64,000 nt of DNA, taken from the NCBI GenBank assembly GCA_973895155.1, contig OZ316891.1, positions 2,170,001 to 2,234,000 on the forward strand, written 5' to 3'. This DNA is from Marsupella aquatica (lineage: Eukaryota > Marchantiophyta). A model generated the notes under the pieces. That model saw nothing but the letters and a program-made list of their open reading frames with translations. It ran no database searches and was not told the DNA's origin. Numbering within the stretch: the first letter of the stretch is position 1; each line of letters opens with the position of its first letter. Made by a program: the position numbers and the translations under genes. This document shows positions 38,773 to 48,009 of this stretch, one piece after another.

Positions 38773-40014
38773 TTACGTGTGTGCAGTGGTTGGACCAGGG
38801 CTGGTCCCCTTGTCGGGGCGAGACCTCGAGCCGCCTTGATCAGAGGTGGGCCCAGGTTTTCCCCGCTGGAGGACGAGCAGGGTGACGCGGTCCTGCAAAG
38901 CCTTGTTGTCCCGTAATGCTTCCTCCGCCTCGTTTGCAGCTTCATCGGCTTCAGTCTGGAGCCGCGCCACCTCCAAGTTGAGCTGGTCGATGGCGTCGCG
39001 ATGGACCTGGTCCTGCGCTAGCAATTTATCTCGTTTGGCGGAGAGACCAACCACCTGCTGTGCTGCCTGCAGGAATTGTTTGTTGAGGTCGGTCAGGCTG
39101 GTAACCCGAGCCGAAGATTTTGAGCGTAATTGAAGCATGGTGTCGTCCAGCTTCTTGAGTTTGGCCTGCGCTCCGCTTAACTCCTGGGTTAGTCCGTCCC
39201 TCTGTTCGACAGTGCGGACTAAATCCTCGCGGCGGGTCGTTGCCTCCTCCTCGAGGTGCTCTACCAGCATCTGGAGACGCCCGATCTCATTCCCCTTCGC
39301 CATGAGTTCTTCCTCCAAGCGGCTGACGATCCGTGGTTGGTGCTCTAACATGAAGAAGGCTGGCTGAAAGTACGCCGAGACTTGTTGTCCGATGTATGTC
39401 GCCAACTCCCCAGACATAGTCTGGCTAAACTTCTGGACCAGGTCGTAGACCATGGTCCCCGGGGCTACTTGGTAGTCCTCCATCCTCTCGGGTACCGGTG
39501 GTTCCTCGGCAGGGGCAATGAGCTCCTCCGTAGTCAGTGCTGGGGAGGGGAAGGTTTCTTCAGGTGGTGGAGGGATTGGGGGTGGTTGTACTGCAGGTAG
39601 CGGAGGCTCAACGGAAGGAGGCGGTGGAATTTCCACAGGGGGCGGTTGCGGAGTATTAGTCGGGGCTTCCGGCTTGGGGTTTGTCCGAGGGACAGTAGTC
39701 CGCGTAGTCGGGGTTGCCTCCTCTTGGGCGGGGGTGACATTACCCGGGGCTGAGGTGGCCGTATTCTTTCCTCTGGCCTCCCGCCGTGCCTTGTACCAGG
39801 CGAGGATAATGGCGATATGACTTCCCAAGTAAGTCTTCCCTCCAATAGCCATACCACCCTGAGCCCGCTTCAGCTCCCTCGAGAATCTTTGGTAGAAGAA
39901 TTGGGCCCAGTTTCGTCGTTTGTACTGTTCCACCTGCACGATCGTGCAGAGGGAAATCTCAGATCGTGGCTCAATCATGTGTAGGGTAGTCCGTATGAAG
40001 TTAAGCCGCTCCAT
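38773..40014 (-). CDS. gag-like / coiled-coil protein, C-terminal half
   Basis: A 413-codon frame. The first ~75 residues (LCTIVQVEQYKRRNWAQFFY ... IILAWYKARREA) continue the plant transposon protein domain that begins in the frame upstream. A Pro-rich linker (about 100-170) follows, then a long heptad-rich coiled coil (about 230-390; EEELMAKGNEIGRLQMLVEH). This suggests an oligomerising gag-type protein. Confidence 0.55.
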   Translation of the reverse strand: MERLNFIRTTLHMIEPRSEISLCTIVQVEQYKRRNWAQFFYQRFSRELKRAQGGMAIGGKTYLGSHIAIILAWYKARREARGKNTATSAPGNVTPAQEEATPTTRTTVPRTNPKPEAPTNTPQPPPVEIPPPPSVEPPLPAVQPPPIPPPPEETFPSPALTTEELIAPAEEPPVPERMEDYQVAPGTMVYDLVQKFSQTMSGELATYIGQQVSAYFQPAFFMLEHQPRIVSRLEEELMAKGNEIGRLQMLVEHLEEEATTRREDLVRTVEQRDGLTQELSGAQAKLKKLDDTMLQLRSKSSARVTSLTDLNKQFLQAAQQVVGLSAKRDKLLAQDQVHRDAIDQLNLEVARLQTEADEAANEAEEALRDNKALQDRVTLLVLQRGKPGPTSDQGGSRSRPDKGTSPGPTTAHT

Positions 40015-40019
40015 ACAGG

Positions 40020-41219
40020 TTAAGTTGGTGCACGCCCCCTGCTTGTATCCGTTGTCCGTCTTACCCTCGGGTTTGAAGTGCGCGGCGTATACTTCTTATC
40101 CCGAATTCGGATTTCCACCGGCGCCGGTCTGGTTGGTAGGCCAAAAATTTGCGTTAACCGATGCTCTATGAGTGATAAGGTCTGCCCCGAAACCTTGGTG
40201 GTCGACGCATCAGTGTCGAAATTGGAGATGAACTCACAAATCTCCTTCGGCCCGGTGGCGCACGGCCTCCATAGTAAGTGGGCGAACCGCTCCAACTGAT
40301 GCTCCTTGAGATAGTCCACATGTTCGAGTTTCTTGATCGCGATCCAGACTACCTCGGGGACGCGGATTACCTGTAATAAGTTGGACTTCGGGTTATCCGG
40401 GGGCCGTCGGGTCTGGTTGGTCGGGGGGTTTGCTGGGGCAGGTGCAGGCGCGGCGTCGGTCCGTGTTGATTCGGGGGCCATCGTAGTCCTTGACCGCTTA
40501 CGAGGACGCTGTTCGAGTTGCGGACTAGCTCGCTCGGAACCCGAAGAACACTCCGCGTTGATTACTGGACGAACTTGGGACTGGTTTGGCGGTACTCCGG
40601 TGGTCATCGGTTGAGGCGCTGGGGTAGCCATATCCCAGTTGAAGGCGTTGGAGCTTTCCCCGAGGAACGTGAGATTACGCGCCGCTTCCCGTTGTTTGCT
40701 GATGTCTTCTTGGCGCTTTTCGGCTGCGATCTGCTGGTCTAGGTACCCCGGAATCTTGTCGAACTCCGCTTGAGTAAGCCGCTGGTTGCCCTTCAGCTTA
40801 AAGAACTTAGCTGGAACCTCAAGAATCGCCTCTGCTACCGATCTAAGCCCTTCCTCGCTGAGATATAGTTCGGTGATGTAGTCTCGCAACTCGTTATAGC
40901 TAGAATCCCTGGTGATGGCTGTCCTTTCGCAATTAACCAGTGCTACCTTGGTTACCAGCTTCGCGTACCTTCGTTCGTAAGCGGCTTTCTCGGGGCAAGA
41001 GTACCAGTAAGTCTCGGAGAACTTAGCACCTACCTCGCCAAACAAGGTCCAAAATCCCAAGGCTGTGAGGGTCATACTAACCTCGTAGTCCGGTTTGTTG
41101 CGTCCACTTTCCCACCTGGCTGGTCCTTTTTCGCGGAGGCCTCGCTCGTCCTGACTAAATCTGGCCACATTCCGCTCTTCTCCCTCGATAATTTCCTCGT
41201 AAAGGTCGACTGGATTCAA
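40020..41219 (-). CDS. gag-like / plant transposon protein, N-terminal half
   Basis: A 399-codon frame (MNPVDLYEEII...). It has helical segments (residues about 50-190), a disordered Pro/Arg-rich middle (KRSRTTMAPE...APAPAPANPP) and a domain near the end (LERFAHLLWRPCATGPKEIC ... LTQIFGLP) that resembles the putative plant transposon protein found in gag-like genes of plant retroelements. The next frame starts five bases after its stop in another register, so the two probably formed one ~820-residue protein before a frameshift. No protease or polymerase. Confidence 0.55.
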   Translation of the reverse strand: MNPVDLYEEIIEGEERNVARFSQDERGLREKGPARWESGRNKPDYEVSMTLTALGFWTLFGEVGAKFSETYWYSCPEKAAYERRYAKLVTKVALVNCERTAITRDSSYNELRDYITELYLSEEGLRSVAEAILEVPAKFFKLKGNQRLTQAEFDKIPGYLDQQIAAEKRQEDISKQREAARNLTFLGESSNAFNWDMATPAPQPMTTGVPPNQSQVRPVINAECSSGSERASPQLEQRPRKRSRTTMAPESTRTDAAPAPAPANPPTNQTRRPPDNPKSNLLQVIRVPEVVWIAIKKLEHVDYLKEHQLERFAHLLWRPCATGPKEICEFISNFDTDASTTKVSGQTLSLIEHRLTQIFGLPTRPAPVEIRIRDKKYTPRTSNPRVRRTTDTSRGRAPT

Positions 41220-41631
41220 TCAAAAAGGCGAGCGGATGGCAGCGTCCGTGAATTCCAAAAAGGTAAACATGAGTGAATGGCCCACAGTGCCATCGGCTCC
41301 TCTCTTATGGGGGTGCCAGGATGAGCCCGAGCGTGAGAAGGTCAGGCCGTTTGGTCATTGATAACGAGTTGAAGTCGGCGCCTCGGTCCAAGCGTGATTC
41401 TTCTAACTGATTTTTACTCCGCTGCCGCCACCATACCTCGGTCGTGCGTAATAATCCCTTTCCTGAACTCGTAATTATTCGGTTATCTTAACCTACTCCT
41501 AATCTAATCATAATGGCAACTTGGCGGCTATACGTGCTATTCTACGCTATGGCTACGGTCCTAATGACCGTATAAGTCCTAATCTTCGACCTGGGTTTGG
41601 TCAAGTGACACGTTACCCGTGTCACACTCTT

Positions 41632-42694
41632 CACAACAAATTCCCCCAAAGATGATTGAGTCTCGGGCTCCAATGAGAAAATCTCCCTCCTCCTTGGGCA
41701 GCTGATCACGGTAGTAGCTCCCGTACTCCAGCTTCGTGTGGAATTTCTTCTCACGACGAATCTTTTCAAAGGCACTATGAATCTGGCCTATCAATGGGCC
41801 TTGACGGACAAAAAAGATTACTAAGAGCTCCGTCGAGTTCGCCATCTGCAAACAATACTCCAGCAAGACAAATTTTTTGGCATCTGTCCATTGCCGTTGT
41901 CGAAGACGACCAAAATCGACAATGGAGAGTGGGCACGTCCTTTGCACCGAGTCAACAATCTCAGGCTTCATTGTCCTCATCAAATTATTGCTAAAAAATG
42001 TGCGATAAAGAGTATCCTCCATTGAAGGCAACCCGCCAAATACCTTGCAATATATCTGCTCAAGCCTAACAATGAGACTTTGCGGAAATGGGTCTTTTGG
42101 CTTATTTCTTTTTAGGAGGTTGGAAATCCAAACCTCTCTAGCAAGTTGTCTAAGTTTTGGCAACTCACCACGATCCATAAATGCAGGCAAAAATTGAGTT
42201 AGCTCAAACCAAGTGAGTGAATTGGCAAACCGATCCGGATACTTCAAAATGAAGTACTCCACAATTTTTGCCCTCAGCTTGGTCATGACTTTGAAAGTAT
42301 GAGCCATATCACTCATTGATTGAACATCAGATTTGTTGGCTGGGTCTTTCTTCAATAAAACCTTCTGTTGTTGAACGGTAGTAAAAACTTTCAGAATGTC
42401 ATCACTACTCGATCAGGTCTCCTTCAAAGCATCTAAACAATGCCGGCGTAATCATTTTTGTTGTCCGGGATTTCCCATTTATTTTTGAACCTAACTCCCC
42501 TAGACCATCCGGAAGAAGTCCCTTGACCCAATCGATGCACATTTGTCTCCAAGTTCGGAAGAGGTTCTCATCCGAAAACAACAACCAAAAAATATTCCTC
42601 AGATCGGATTTTCCAGTTGTTATTTTGGCAAGGGCCATAAAATCCTGATCCAAACAATACAAAGAAAATCTGAGGCTCAAGACAATCTCGAGGT
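41632..42694 (-). pseudogene. middle coding blocks between ParB-like and methylase-like parts
   Basis: One block opens after an acceptor that directly abuts a palindrome (42674-42694) and reads FSLYCLDQDFMALAKITTGK to a stop at 42405. After a frame change near 42400 a second block (DILKVFTTVQQQK ... CPLSIVDFGRL ... NSTELLVIFFVRQG) runs to the retroelement insertion at 41626. SIVDFGRL followed by a helix and ELLVIFFV occupies the place of the catalytic DPPY strand of N4/N6 DNA methylases but lacks that motif. After removal of the insertion the frame continues as ICCEEEPDWSQIFFDDFYAF. Confidence 0.45.
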
Positions 42695-42886
42695 AGAATT
42701 AAGGAACTATGGTAAAATTTATGGGAGAATACATGAAGATAAATCAAATACAGAAACTTGACCTCGAGGCTCGAGACAATCTTGAGCTAGAAGTGGATTT
42801 GAGTTTGAATTTACCTGGAACTTTTGATGATCCGTTAGTCTATTGGACCCAATCACGGGTCTCTCCGGACGGCCACACTCGTCAAA

Positions 42887-43786
42887 CTATCGACGGGCAT
42901 GGACCATAGTATCAAGAAAACAGGACTCATACTCCATGGTCTTATTAACAATATTTGCCCTTTGTGAGTGTTGAGCAAGTATTGTTCTTGGAGTTCTGTC
43001 CGAAAGAATTTGTGACTTTTGATATTGCAGACTCTTTGCGACCTCCTTCAACTTTGCATCGCTCTTAGCCCAACCTATGATCCAAACAGCTGCCTTTGCC
43101 GAGTGTTGTCCACTGATTGCAAGGAACTGCACCTTCTTATTCTTAATACCCCACTCAAACTTCTTTCGATCCTCAGTAGTATTCTCATAATGGAGCAACT
43201 GCAAACTCTCTCTTGAATACGGAATTAAATCCGCCACAGCTGGTACCATTCCAGGGTTTCTAACCATGGATTTTGTGACCTCCATGGCATGGTCTTTATT
43301 GAACATCCTATATACCAAAACTGCAGACGACGAATCTATACTAGTGATAGGAATGTCAAAAGTTTCATTCATGCCAAATGTGTAATACTCCTCAATCTCC
43401 TTAAGAACTTCGGCTCCTTCCTTAACGCTCTTTTCTCCCGGAGCATCTCCTGGAGTGCCATCATCATCAGTATGTGCATTCACACCCGAGGAAGATGCCG
43501 GAATGAGATCTACCTTGGGCGGCGCGAACTTTTTTTGAGGTGGAGCCTTCTTCGCTTTGCTTTCGGGTTTCTCATCTCTCTTCCTCTTTTGAGACACCTT
43601 TGCTTCCTTTTTGTCCAAACCGGACGTCTTGTCTCCCGCAACTACAGATTTCAATTTACCTGTTTGTCTCCGATGAGACAGCACCCACTTTTTACAAGCA
43701 TCCTCATCAAATTCTCTGGCTCCAAACACAAAATCAAGGGATATGGATTCAAACTCCCCCAATTTGGATTCCGACATTAGTCTCAA
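42887..43786 (-). pseudogene. ParB-like nuclease/DNA-binding domain block
   Basis: A 299-codon open block. Residues about 40-125 are a basic, disordered linker (KRKRDEKPESKAKKAPPQKK, a likely nuclear localisation signal). Residues about 141-240 look like a ParB/sulfiredoxin-type domain: ETFDIPITSI, then a helix (NKDHAMEVTKSMVRNPGM) with VPAVADLIP, then the strand-loop VQFLAISGQHSAKAAVWI, matching the G-x-H/R-R-x-x-A box of the fold. The block ends ANIVNKTMEY...HARR, similar to the helical region after ParB domains. In bacteria ParB binds palindromic parS sites and hydrolyses CTP; whether this copy does either cannot be told. It sits in an element rich in palindromes. Confidence 0.5.
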
Positions 43787-44322
43787 AACCTTCCACGTGA
43801 AAGAGTTGTGAATGCATCATCACGATCAAACCCATACTTTTGACAATAAAGGAATCCAAAAATTATGTCCGCTCCAGATATAGGAGTATCTTCTAGCAAA
43901 TTACTTGTAGTAAAACCCTCGGGGAAGAACCCCATTGATATCACGCTCAGTTGTTTCCTGGCTGCACGTTCAATGTTAAGATCGCAAGAGTAGTTTTTGG
44001 CGTGAAGTCTAATTAGAGCCCACTTCCCTATCTTGTGGTTCTCCACCGTCAAAACCATGTCCTTACCGTTACTCGTCACAATAGAAACAACAGGCCCTAG
44101 AAGGCTGCACACTAGAGGATCGACTGATGGAGACCTCGTCTTCACACAAATAATAGTTCCTTCCATGTCTTCAGTTTCAGCAAGCTCAATGGCCCAACAG
44201 AATCCAAATAAACCCTATCCAGGGCAGGAAACCTCAATTGCATGTTCATCTTCGACTACCAAATTAGGCGATCCCAATTTTGCACCTGGTATAGCCAAAA
44301 TGTAGCAATTGTCAGAAATATG
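43783..44322 (-). pseudogene. second coding block of the minus-strand gene, unknown domain
   Basis: After a plausible acceptor (ttttgtag) near 44322 the frame reads CYILAIPGAKLGSPNLVVED, meets an in-frame TAG near 44220, and continues as ELAETEDMEGTIICVKTR to a stop at 43783. The beta-rich pattern could be a BAH- or chromo-like fold, but I cannot identify it. The following ParB block is in another frame, reached by an indel or an unrecognised intron near 43790. Confidence 0.35.
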
Positions 44323-44349
44323 TACTACAAAACCAAAAAACAAATAGGT

Positions 44350-45324
44350 GGTTCGAGATGATCTCGATCTTCCTTTTAAGTTTAATAGTCTGACATGTTC
44401 CAATGCCATTTCATCCGTGGAATTTAAAAAGAGATTTCAAACCCAAGAAATCTAAAAAGATAACACAATAGTTAGGAAACACAATAGGCTCGAGATGATC
44501 TCGAGCCACCATCTGTTTAAAAGAAAAAGATAAGGGCTCGAGATAATCTCGATCCTCATATATATCAGTTGAGGTTTTATTCCATTGCATATCATGAACC
44601 AGTCAAATTTAACGAACAACATTTTCAAGAATGATCCAATGTCACCTATTCGACCACATTCAAAACCCTCTAACTCAGTGGTTTGTCATCTTCACAAACG
44701 AGTTGGAGGACTAAGAAAGTGGTCCAAAAGGCAAGCTTGGATCACAATGAAAAGGATATTAGTAATTCAAGTAGACGACATGGAGTCCTTCCAACTGGAA
44801 GAAATTGGCCAAGGGATACGAATGACCATAATGGAAGATGGTGAGGGATATATTTGGCTTGAGACGATCTCGAGCCTAACATGTCAAACGAGTGATCCAA
44901 ATATCATATTCAACAATGAACATCATATTCAATCAATGATTAAAATTCACTTTCTCCATTGACTTCTAATACCCACAAACCCGTTCGGATGTCAATGATC
45001 AGAACGAGTTGGAGGGTACAGAAGTCCTTGGAGGAAGGAAATTTTAGATATTTTGGATATATGATGTTTCACTTTTGAAGGATAAGCTAAGGGTTTCCAA
45101 CTTGAAAAAACTCACTAGGTCACATGCAGGAATTGCATATTGGCTCGAGACGATCTCGAGCCTCATGCCACTTACATCAAATGCAAAATCAATTGATAGA
45201 TCACAACTTTTGAAGCAAAGTATTGCAAAAAACATCAATAGGCTCGAGATGATCTCGAGCCTCAACTGCATCCAAGGAATCCAGAAACAAGTGGACCAAT
45301 TGAAGCTCAAGACGATCTCGAGTT
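44350..45324. repeat. palindrome cluster, GGC...GCC class, 7 copies
   Basis: Copies at 44350, 44488, 44535, 44856, 45142, 45241 and 45304. Those at 44488, 45142 and 45241 keep GGCTCGAGA-N-ATCTCGAGCC or a one-step variant. They lie between the first exon and the next coding block of the minus-strand gene, so probably in introns. Confidence 0.88.
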
Positions 45325-45355
45325 AAACCTGAACAGAACAAAGATGATGAATTAC

Positions 45356-45473
45356 GTTTAATGGTGCGATGGATCTGATGCGCTGAGTCTAGATGGGTCT
45401 GAAGCTCTTCGCCAACGGTTGCAAGATTGTACTCAACGAAGTCCTCCTTGGAGAAATCTACAACAGTCGACAT
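45356..45473 (-). pseudogene. first exon of the minus-strand multidomain gene
   Basis: ATG 45473 opens a 39-codon block (MSTVVDFSKEDFVEYNL...) ending at a GTAATT donor after 45356. It is the first ATG after the half-site array at 45521-45681. No domain recognised. The next exon was not identified with confidence. Confidence 0.4.
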
Positions 45474-45520
45474 GGCTGGTGAAGAGAGGAACGTACTACG
45501 GGCTGAGAACTTAAAAACAA

Positions 45521-45681
45521 ATCTCGAGCCTAAACAGAAAATCTCGACCCTATCGAAGCTTGAGCCTAAACACAAAATCTTGACCCTATAAAATCTCGAG
45601 GAAGAAACCTAATCTCGACCCTCTGCAATCTTGAGGCTAATACAAGGATCTCGAGGCAAGAGCGCGAAACAATCTAGAGGC
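45521..45681. promoter_or_regulatory. array of nine palindrome half-sites upstream of the minus-strand gene
   Basis: Half-sites ATCTCGAGCC, ATCTCGACCC, ATCTTGACCC and similar begin at 45521, 45541, 45557, 45577, 45593, 45612, 45628, 45648 and 45672, all in the same orientation. Spacings alternate 20, 16, 20, 16, 19, 16, 20 and 24 bp, i.e. a ~36-bp unit with two half-sites. The array lies 48-208 bp upstream of ATG 45473, between the divergent genes. The placement suggests an operator or a cooperative binding platform, possibly autoregulatory. Confidence 0.65.
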
Positions 45682-45769
45682 AAGGAGGCAAGGGATGCGA
45701 GGAGGCGAGGAGGCAAATGTGAAAATGGGGAATTCAAAACCCCTGAAGCCACTATAAGCCCCTCGGGGG

Positions 45770-46100
45770 TCGGCCTTGGCCGTGCCAAGTGTGCCAGGGC
45801 TCGTGCAGGCTCAGGCAGGCTGCAACCTGCTGGGTGCGTACAGTCATTATTACGGTCACACGTGTTATCATTATTGTTATCCGTACTTCAGCCCTGCCGC
45901 GAGTTTAGCCATGACACAAGTTCATCCAAGCCGTCTTAATGGCCTTTTTGTCTGTCAGGGTTTTATATATTGCTTCTCTTTGGTCTCCAGCGGGTCATTC
46001 TTCTCATTTCGTTTCATTGCTCGCTCGTTTCTCCCTCTGCCTCTCTCTGCTCTCTCTCTCCCTCTCCCTCTCTTTGGCTCTAGATTTCTGCTCTGATCTC
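45770..46100 (+). promoter_or_regulatory. central divergent promoter region with CT-rich leader
   Basis: Lies between the start of the minus-strand gene and the palindrome cluster of the plus-strand gene. A long CT-rich tract (46025-46090, CTCTCTCTCCCTC type) resembles plant 5' leaders. No clear TATA box was chosen. Confidence 0.3.
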
Positions 46101-46361
46101 TTTCTGTTGTTCTTTTCAAGCCTGGTTGTGGACTCTACGTTTGTGTTTAGGATATTTTGAGAAATTCTCATTTTAAGCCCTGAAGGAGGTCTAAAATAAT
46201 TGAGCTCCTATCTTTTAGAAAACCAAACCTTTTCAGCTTATACTAGTGTCGGTCAAAATCCATTTGGAAGCCTTTTCCCTCTATTTGATGGCCTTTTAGA
46301 AGCTATTTCTCAGTGTCTGGAAGTAAACTAGGAGCCTACTTTCTTAATTGCACCAAATCAT

Positions 46362-46807
46362 TCCTCTAGATCATCTAGAACCATTTATATGTTCTTATTT
46401 TGGGTGGCTTATTATTCATGATAGTTTCTTTGTCAAATACAATGTCCTTTTTGGCTTGAGATCATCTCGAGTCATAAGTTTGATCCACAAACTTATTCAC
46501 TTTTGCCTTCTTTCTAATGGTGCATTCAGTTTTCCTTCTTATAATTGAGTTTGTAGAGAGTCGGAGGTATAGAATCTGAATTCAGTATTTAGTGAGATTT
46601 CATATTTTACCTCGAGATCGTCTCGAGCTATTTAATACTTCTGAATTTTTACATATTGGAGTTTTTGGTCCCTCTTCTACCTCGAGATCGTCTCGAGGTA
46701 GAAGAGTTTCTTATTTTCTCTATCACACAATTTTGTGGGATAAATTTCTACACTTGGGTTTTTTGGTTTGTTTTTGTAGTCACTTTACCTCGAGATCATC
46801 TCGAGGT
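46362..46807. repeat. palindrome cluster, ACC...GGT class, 5 copies
   Basis: Copies at 46362 (CTAGATCATCTAG variant), 46453, 46609, 46679 and 46787. The last two have perfect arms, ACCTCGAGAT/ATCTCGAGGT type. They lie upstream of the first recognised coding block of the plus-strand gene, in its leader or early introns. Confidence 0.88.
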
Positions 46808-46859
46808 AACTACATCCAACAGTTTGGACCACGTTTTCAAAATGGGGATTTTCTTTTGA

Positions 46860-48008
46860 GGGGACAAGGTTTGCCTCGTAATCGATGGAGTGGAAGTTGC
46901 TTGCGGGACCGTCCTCAAGGTTGACCCGGGTGACTCAGTGTGTAATGTTGATTTGGGAAGTAATCGTATAGGAGTTCTCATTGAGAAGTGCTATGAGGGA
47001 TCATGGGAAATTCCTTACCCTTTGCCGCCGATCAGGACCCTGTTTGATGCTGTCGACTCCTGCATTATTTGGGATGCGTCTTTTGCATATTTGAAGTCAC
47101 AGTCAACTCCAGCAACAACACAAATGGATGCCTCTTGTTCTACAAAGGATACGGTTCCCGGTTTTGTACCAGACAAATCTTCGGTGGGAAGTTTTGGAGA
47201 CTTGATTATATCTGGCGATGAAGTTGAGCTATGGATCGGCAATCAGATTGTGGCTCGTGGATTTGTGTTCAAGACGAATCCCGATGAGACCTGTCACAAT
47301 GAAAGACTTGGCACTTCTAGGATTAGTGTGAAAATATGTGAAGTTTTTCAAGGAAGGGAGAGGTTACCCTTTCCTCACAATGGAGCCGATACCGTTCAGG
47401 AAGCATTGGACACTTTTGTATTCTGGAATTTAAAGGATGTTACTCGGAGGAGTTCTTCCCAGGATATACTAAACGACCTGTCCACACGGGATGTTTTTTC
47501 AAATTATAATTTCAAGGATTATAGTTTGCGTTCTAATTGGATGACCGAGGAGGTGGAATTGTATGCTGAGGATAATTGGACCAAAGTGGGGGTTGGCATC
47601 ATCACAGTTCCTTTCGAGTCAGGTGCAATTGATGATGATGTTCTTGGACCAGATCACGTTGGGGTTGCTGTCACACGCGTGATTGACCCTCTATTTTTCC
47701 CAAATATCTCCCCAGGAGTGCCTGGTCTTGTTAGGTGGGCCGTCCGTTCACTTCTGCTAATATCAAGGGGTATTTTTCTTCTGGATCTCATTGAAGAGGT
47801 TTCTCCAAAACCAATTATTGATGGTCGAGATCATCTAGAGGTAGATATGAAAGGTGACACTGAGTTTTCGAAGCGCCCGTATAATTTCATCAAGAGAACG
47901 AAGGTCAACCCAGATGAAAAAAGGAAGAAGCACTTGGAGTCTCGGGCGATACTGAAAATCACAGAGGAGGAAATCGACTCCATCCAAAGAGAAGGTCACT
48001 TGTTGTAA
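46860..48008 (+). pseudogene. transposase N-terminal region: three copies of a ~90-residue domain
   Basis: The frame (DKVCLVIDGVEVACGTVLKV) is open from about 46860 to a stop at 48008. It holds three related units: VEVACGTVLKVDPGDSVCNV ... CIIWD; VELWIGNQIVARGFVFKTNP ... FVFWN; and VELYAEDNWTKVGVGIITVP ... RWAVRS. Each has the pattern V-x-L...VA-x-G-x-V...H/D-x-x-L-G...I-x-V-x-V...L...W. Similar repeated modules accompany some plant transposases; I do not name the family with certainty. A basic tail (IKRTKVNPDEKRKKHLESR) precedes the stop. No ATG starts this frame, so an upstream exon is expected. A palindrome at 47822-47842 is within the coding sequence. The transposase core follows in another frame. 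Confidence 0.55.
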
Positions 48009-48009
48009 G

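Larger units (their letters stand above)
37790..41626 (-). mobile_element. gag-bearing LTR-type element inserted in the minus-strand gene
   Basis: Bounded on the plus strand by TGTCGCACCCC... and ...CCGTGTCACA, i.e. TG...CA ends, and flanked by the exact 5-bp duplication CTCTT (37785-37789 and 41627-41631). Removing the insert and one CTCTT joins GICCEE to EPDWSQIFF in frame, which confirms the boundaries. The 3837-bp insert is GC-richer than its surroundings and encodes two adjacent gag-like frames on the minus strand but no protease, reverse transcriptase or integrase. I could not detect full LTRs by eye; it may be a non-autonomous (LARD/TR-GAG-like) element or one with degraded LTRs. It contains no copy of the palindrome. 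Confidence 0.75.
35211..45473 (-). pseudogene. large multidomain gene: ParB-like / DNA-methylase-like / FCP1-like
   Basis: Coding blocks follow each other on the minus strand from ATG 45473 to the stop at 35211, separated by introns, some with clear GT-AG borders (for example exon 36469-36374, intron 36373-36269). I treat them as one gene because order, strand and phase agree, the palindrome family runs through its introns, and removing the 3.8-kb insertion joins two blocks in frame. Breaks: in-frame TAG near 44220 and at 37038-37040; TGA near 35861 where the FCP1 family has Trp; frame changes near 43790 and 42400; and the insertion at 37790-41626. Alternatively, some breaks are unrecognised introns. 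Described domain by domain below. Presumably an accessory protein of the composite transposon, acting in the nucleus. Confidence 0.55.
34874..47842. repeat. dispersed palindrome family CTCGAGATNATCTCGAG, about 21 copies
   Basis: Copies at (start) 34874, 34959, 34987, 35198, 36320, 37114, 42674, 42769, 44350, 44488, 44535, 44856, 45142, 45241, 45304, 46362, 46453, 46609, 46679, 46787 and 47822. Each is an odd-length palindrome of about 21 bp with one central base; the first and third are degenerate. The outer bases vary: GGC...GCC, ACC...GGT or GGG...CCC. Most copies lie in introns or noncoding DNA, but 37114 and 47822 lie in coding sequence. None occurs inside the nested retroelement (37790-41626). 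The form resembles binding sites of dimeric DNA-binding proteins; a role as sites for the element's own ParB-like protein or transposase is inference. Confidence 0.85.

Noticed and set aside
44585-44962. 125-codon plus-strand frame in the palindrome cluster
   Set aside because: It lies antisense in the probable intron of the minus-strand gene and carries no domain.
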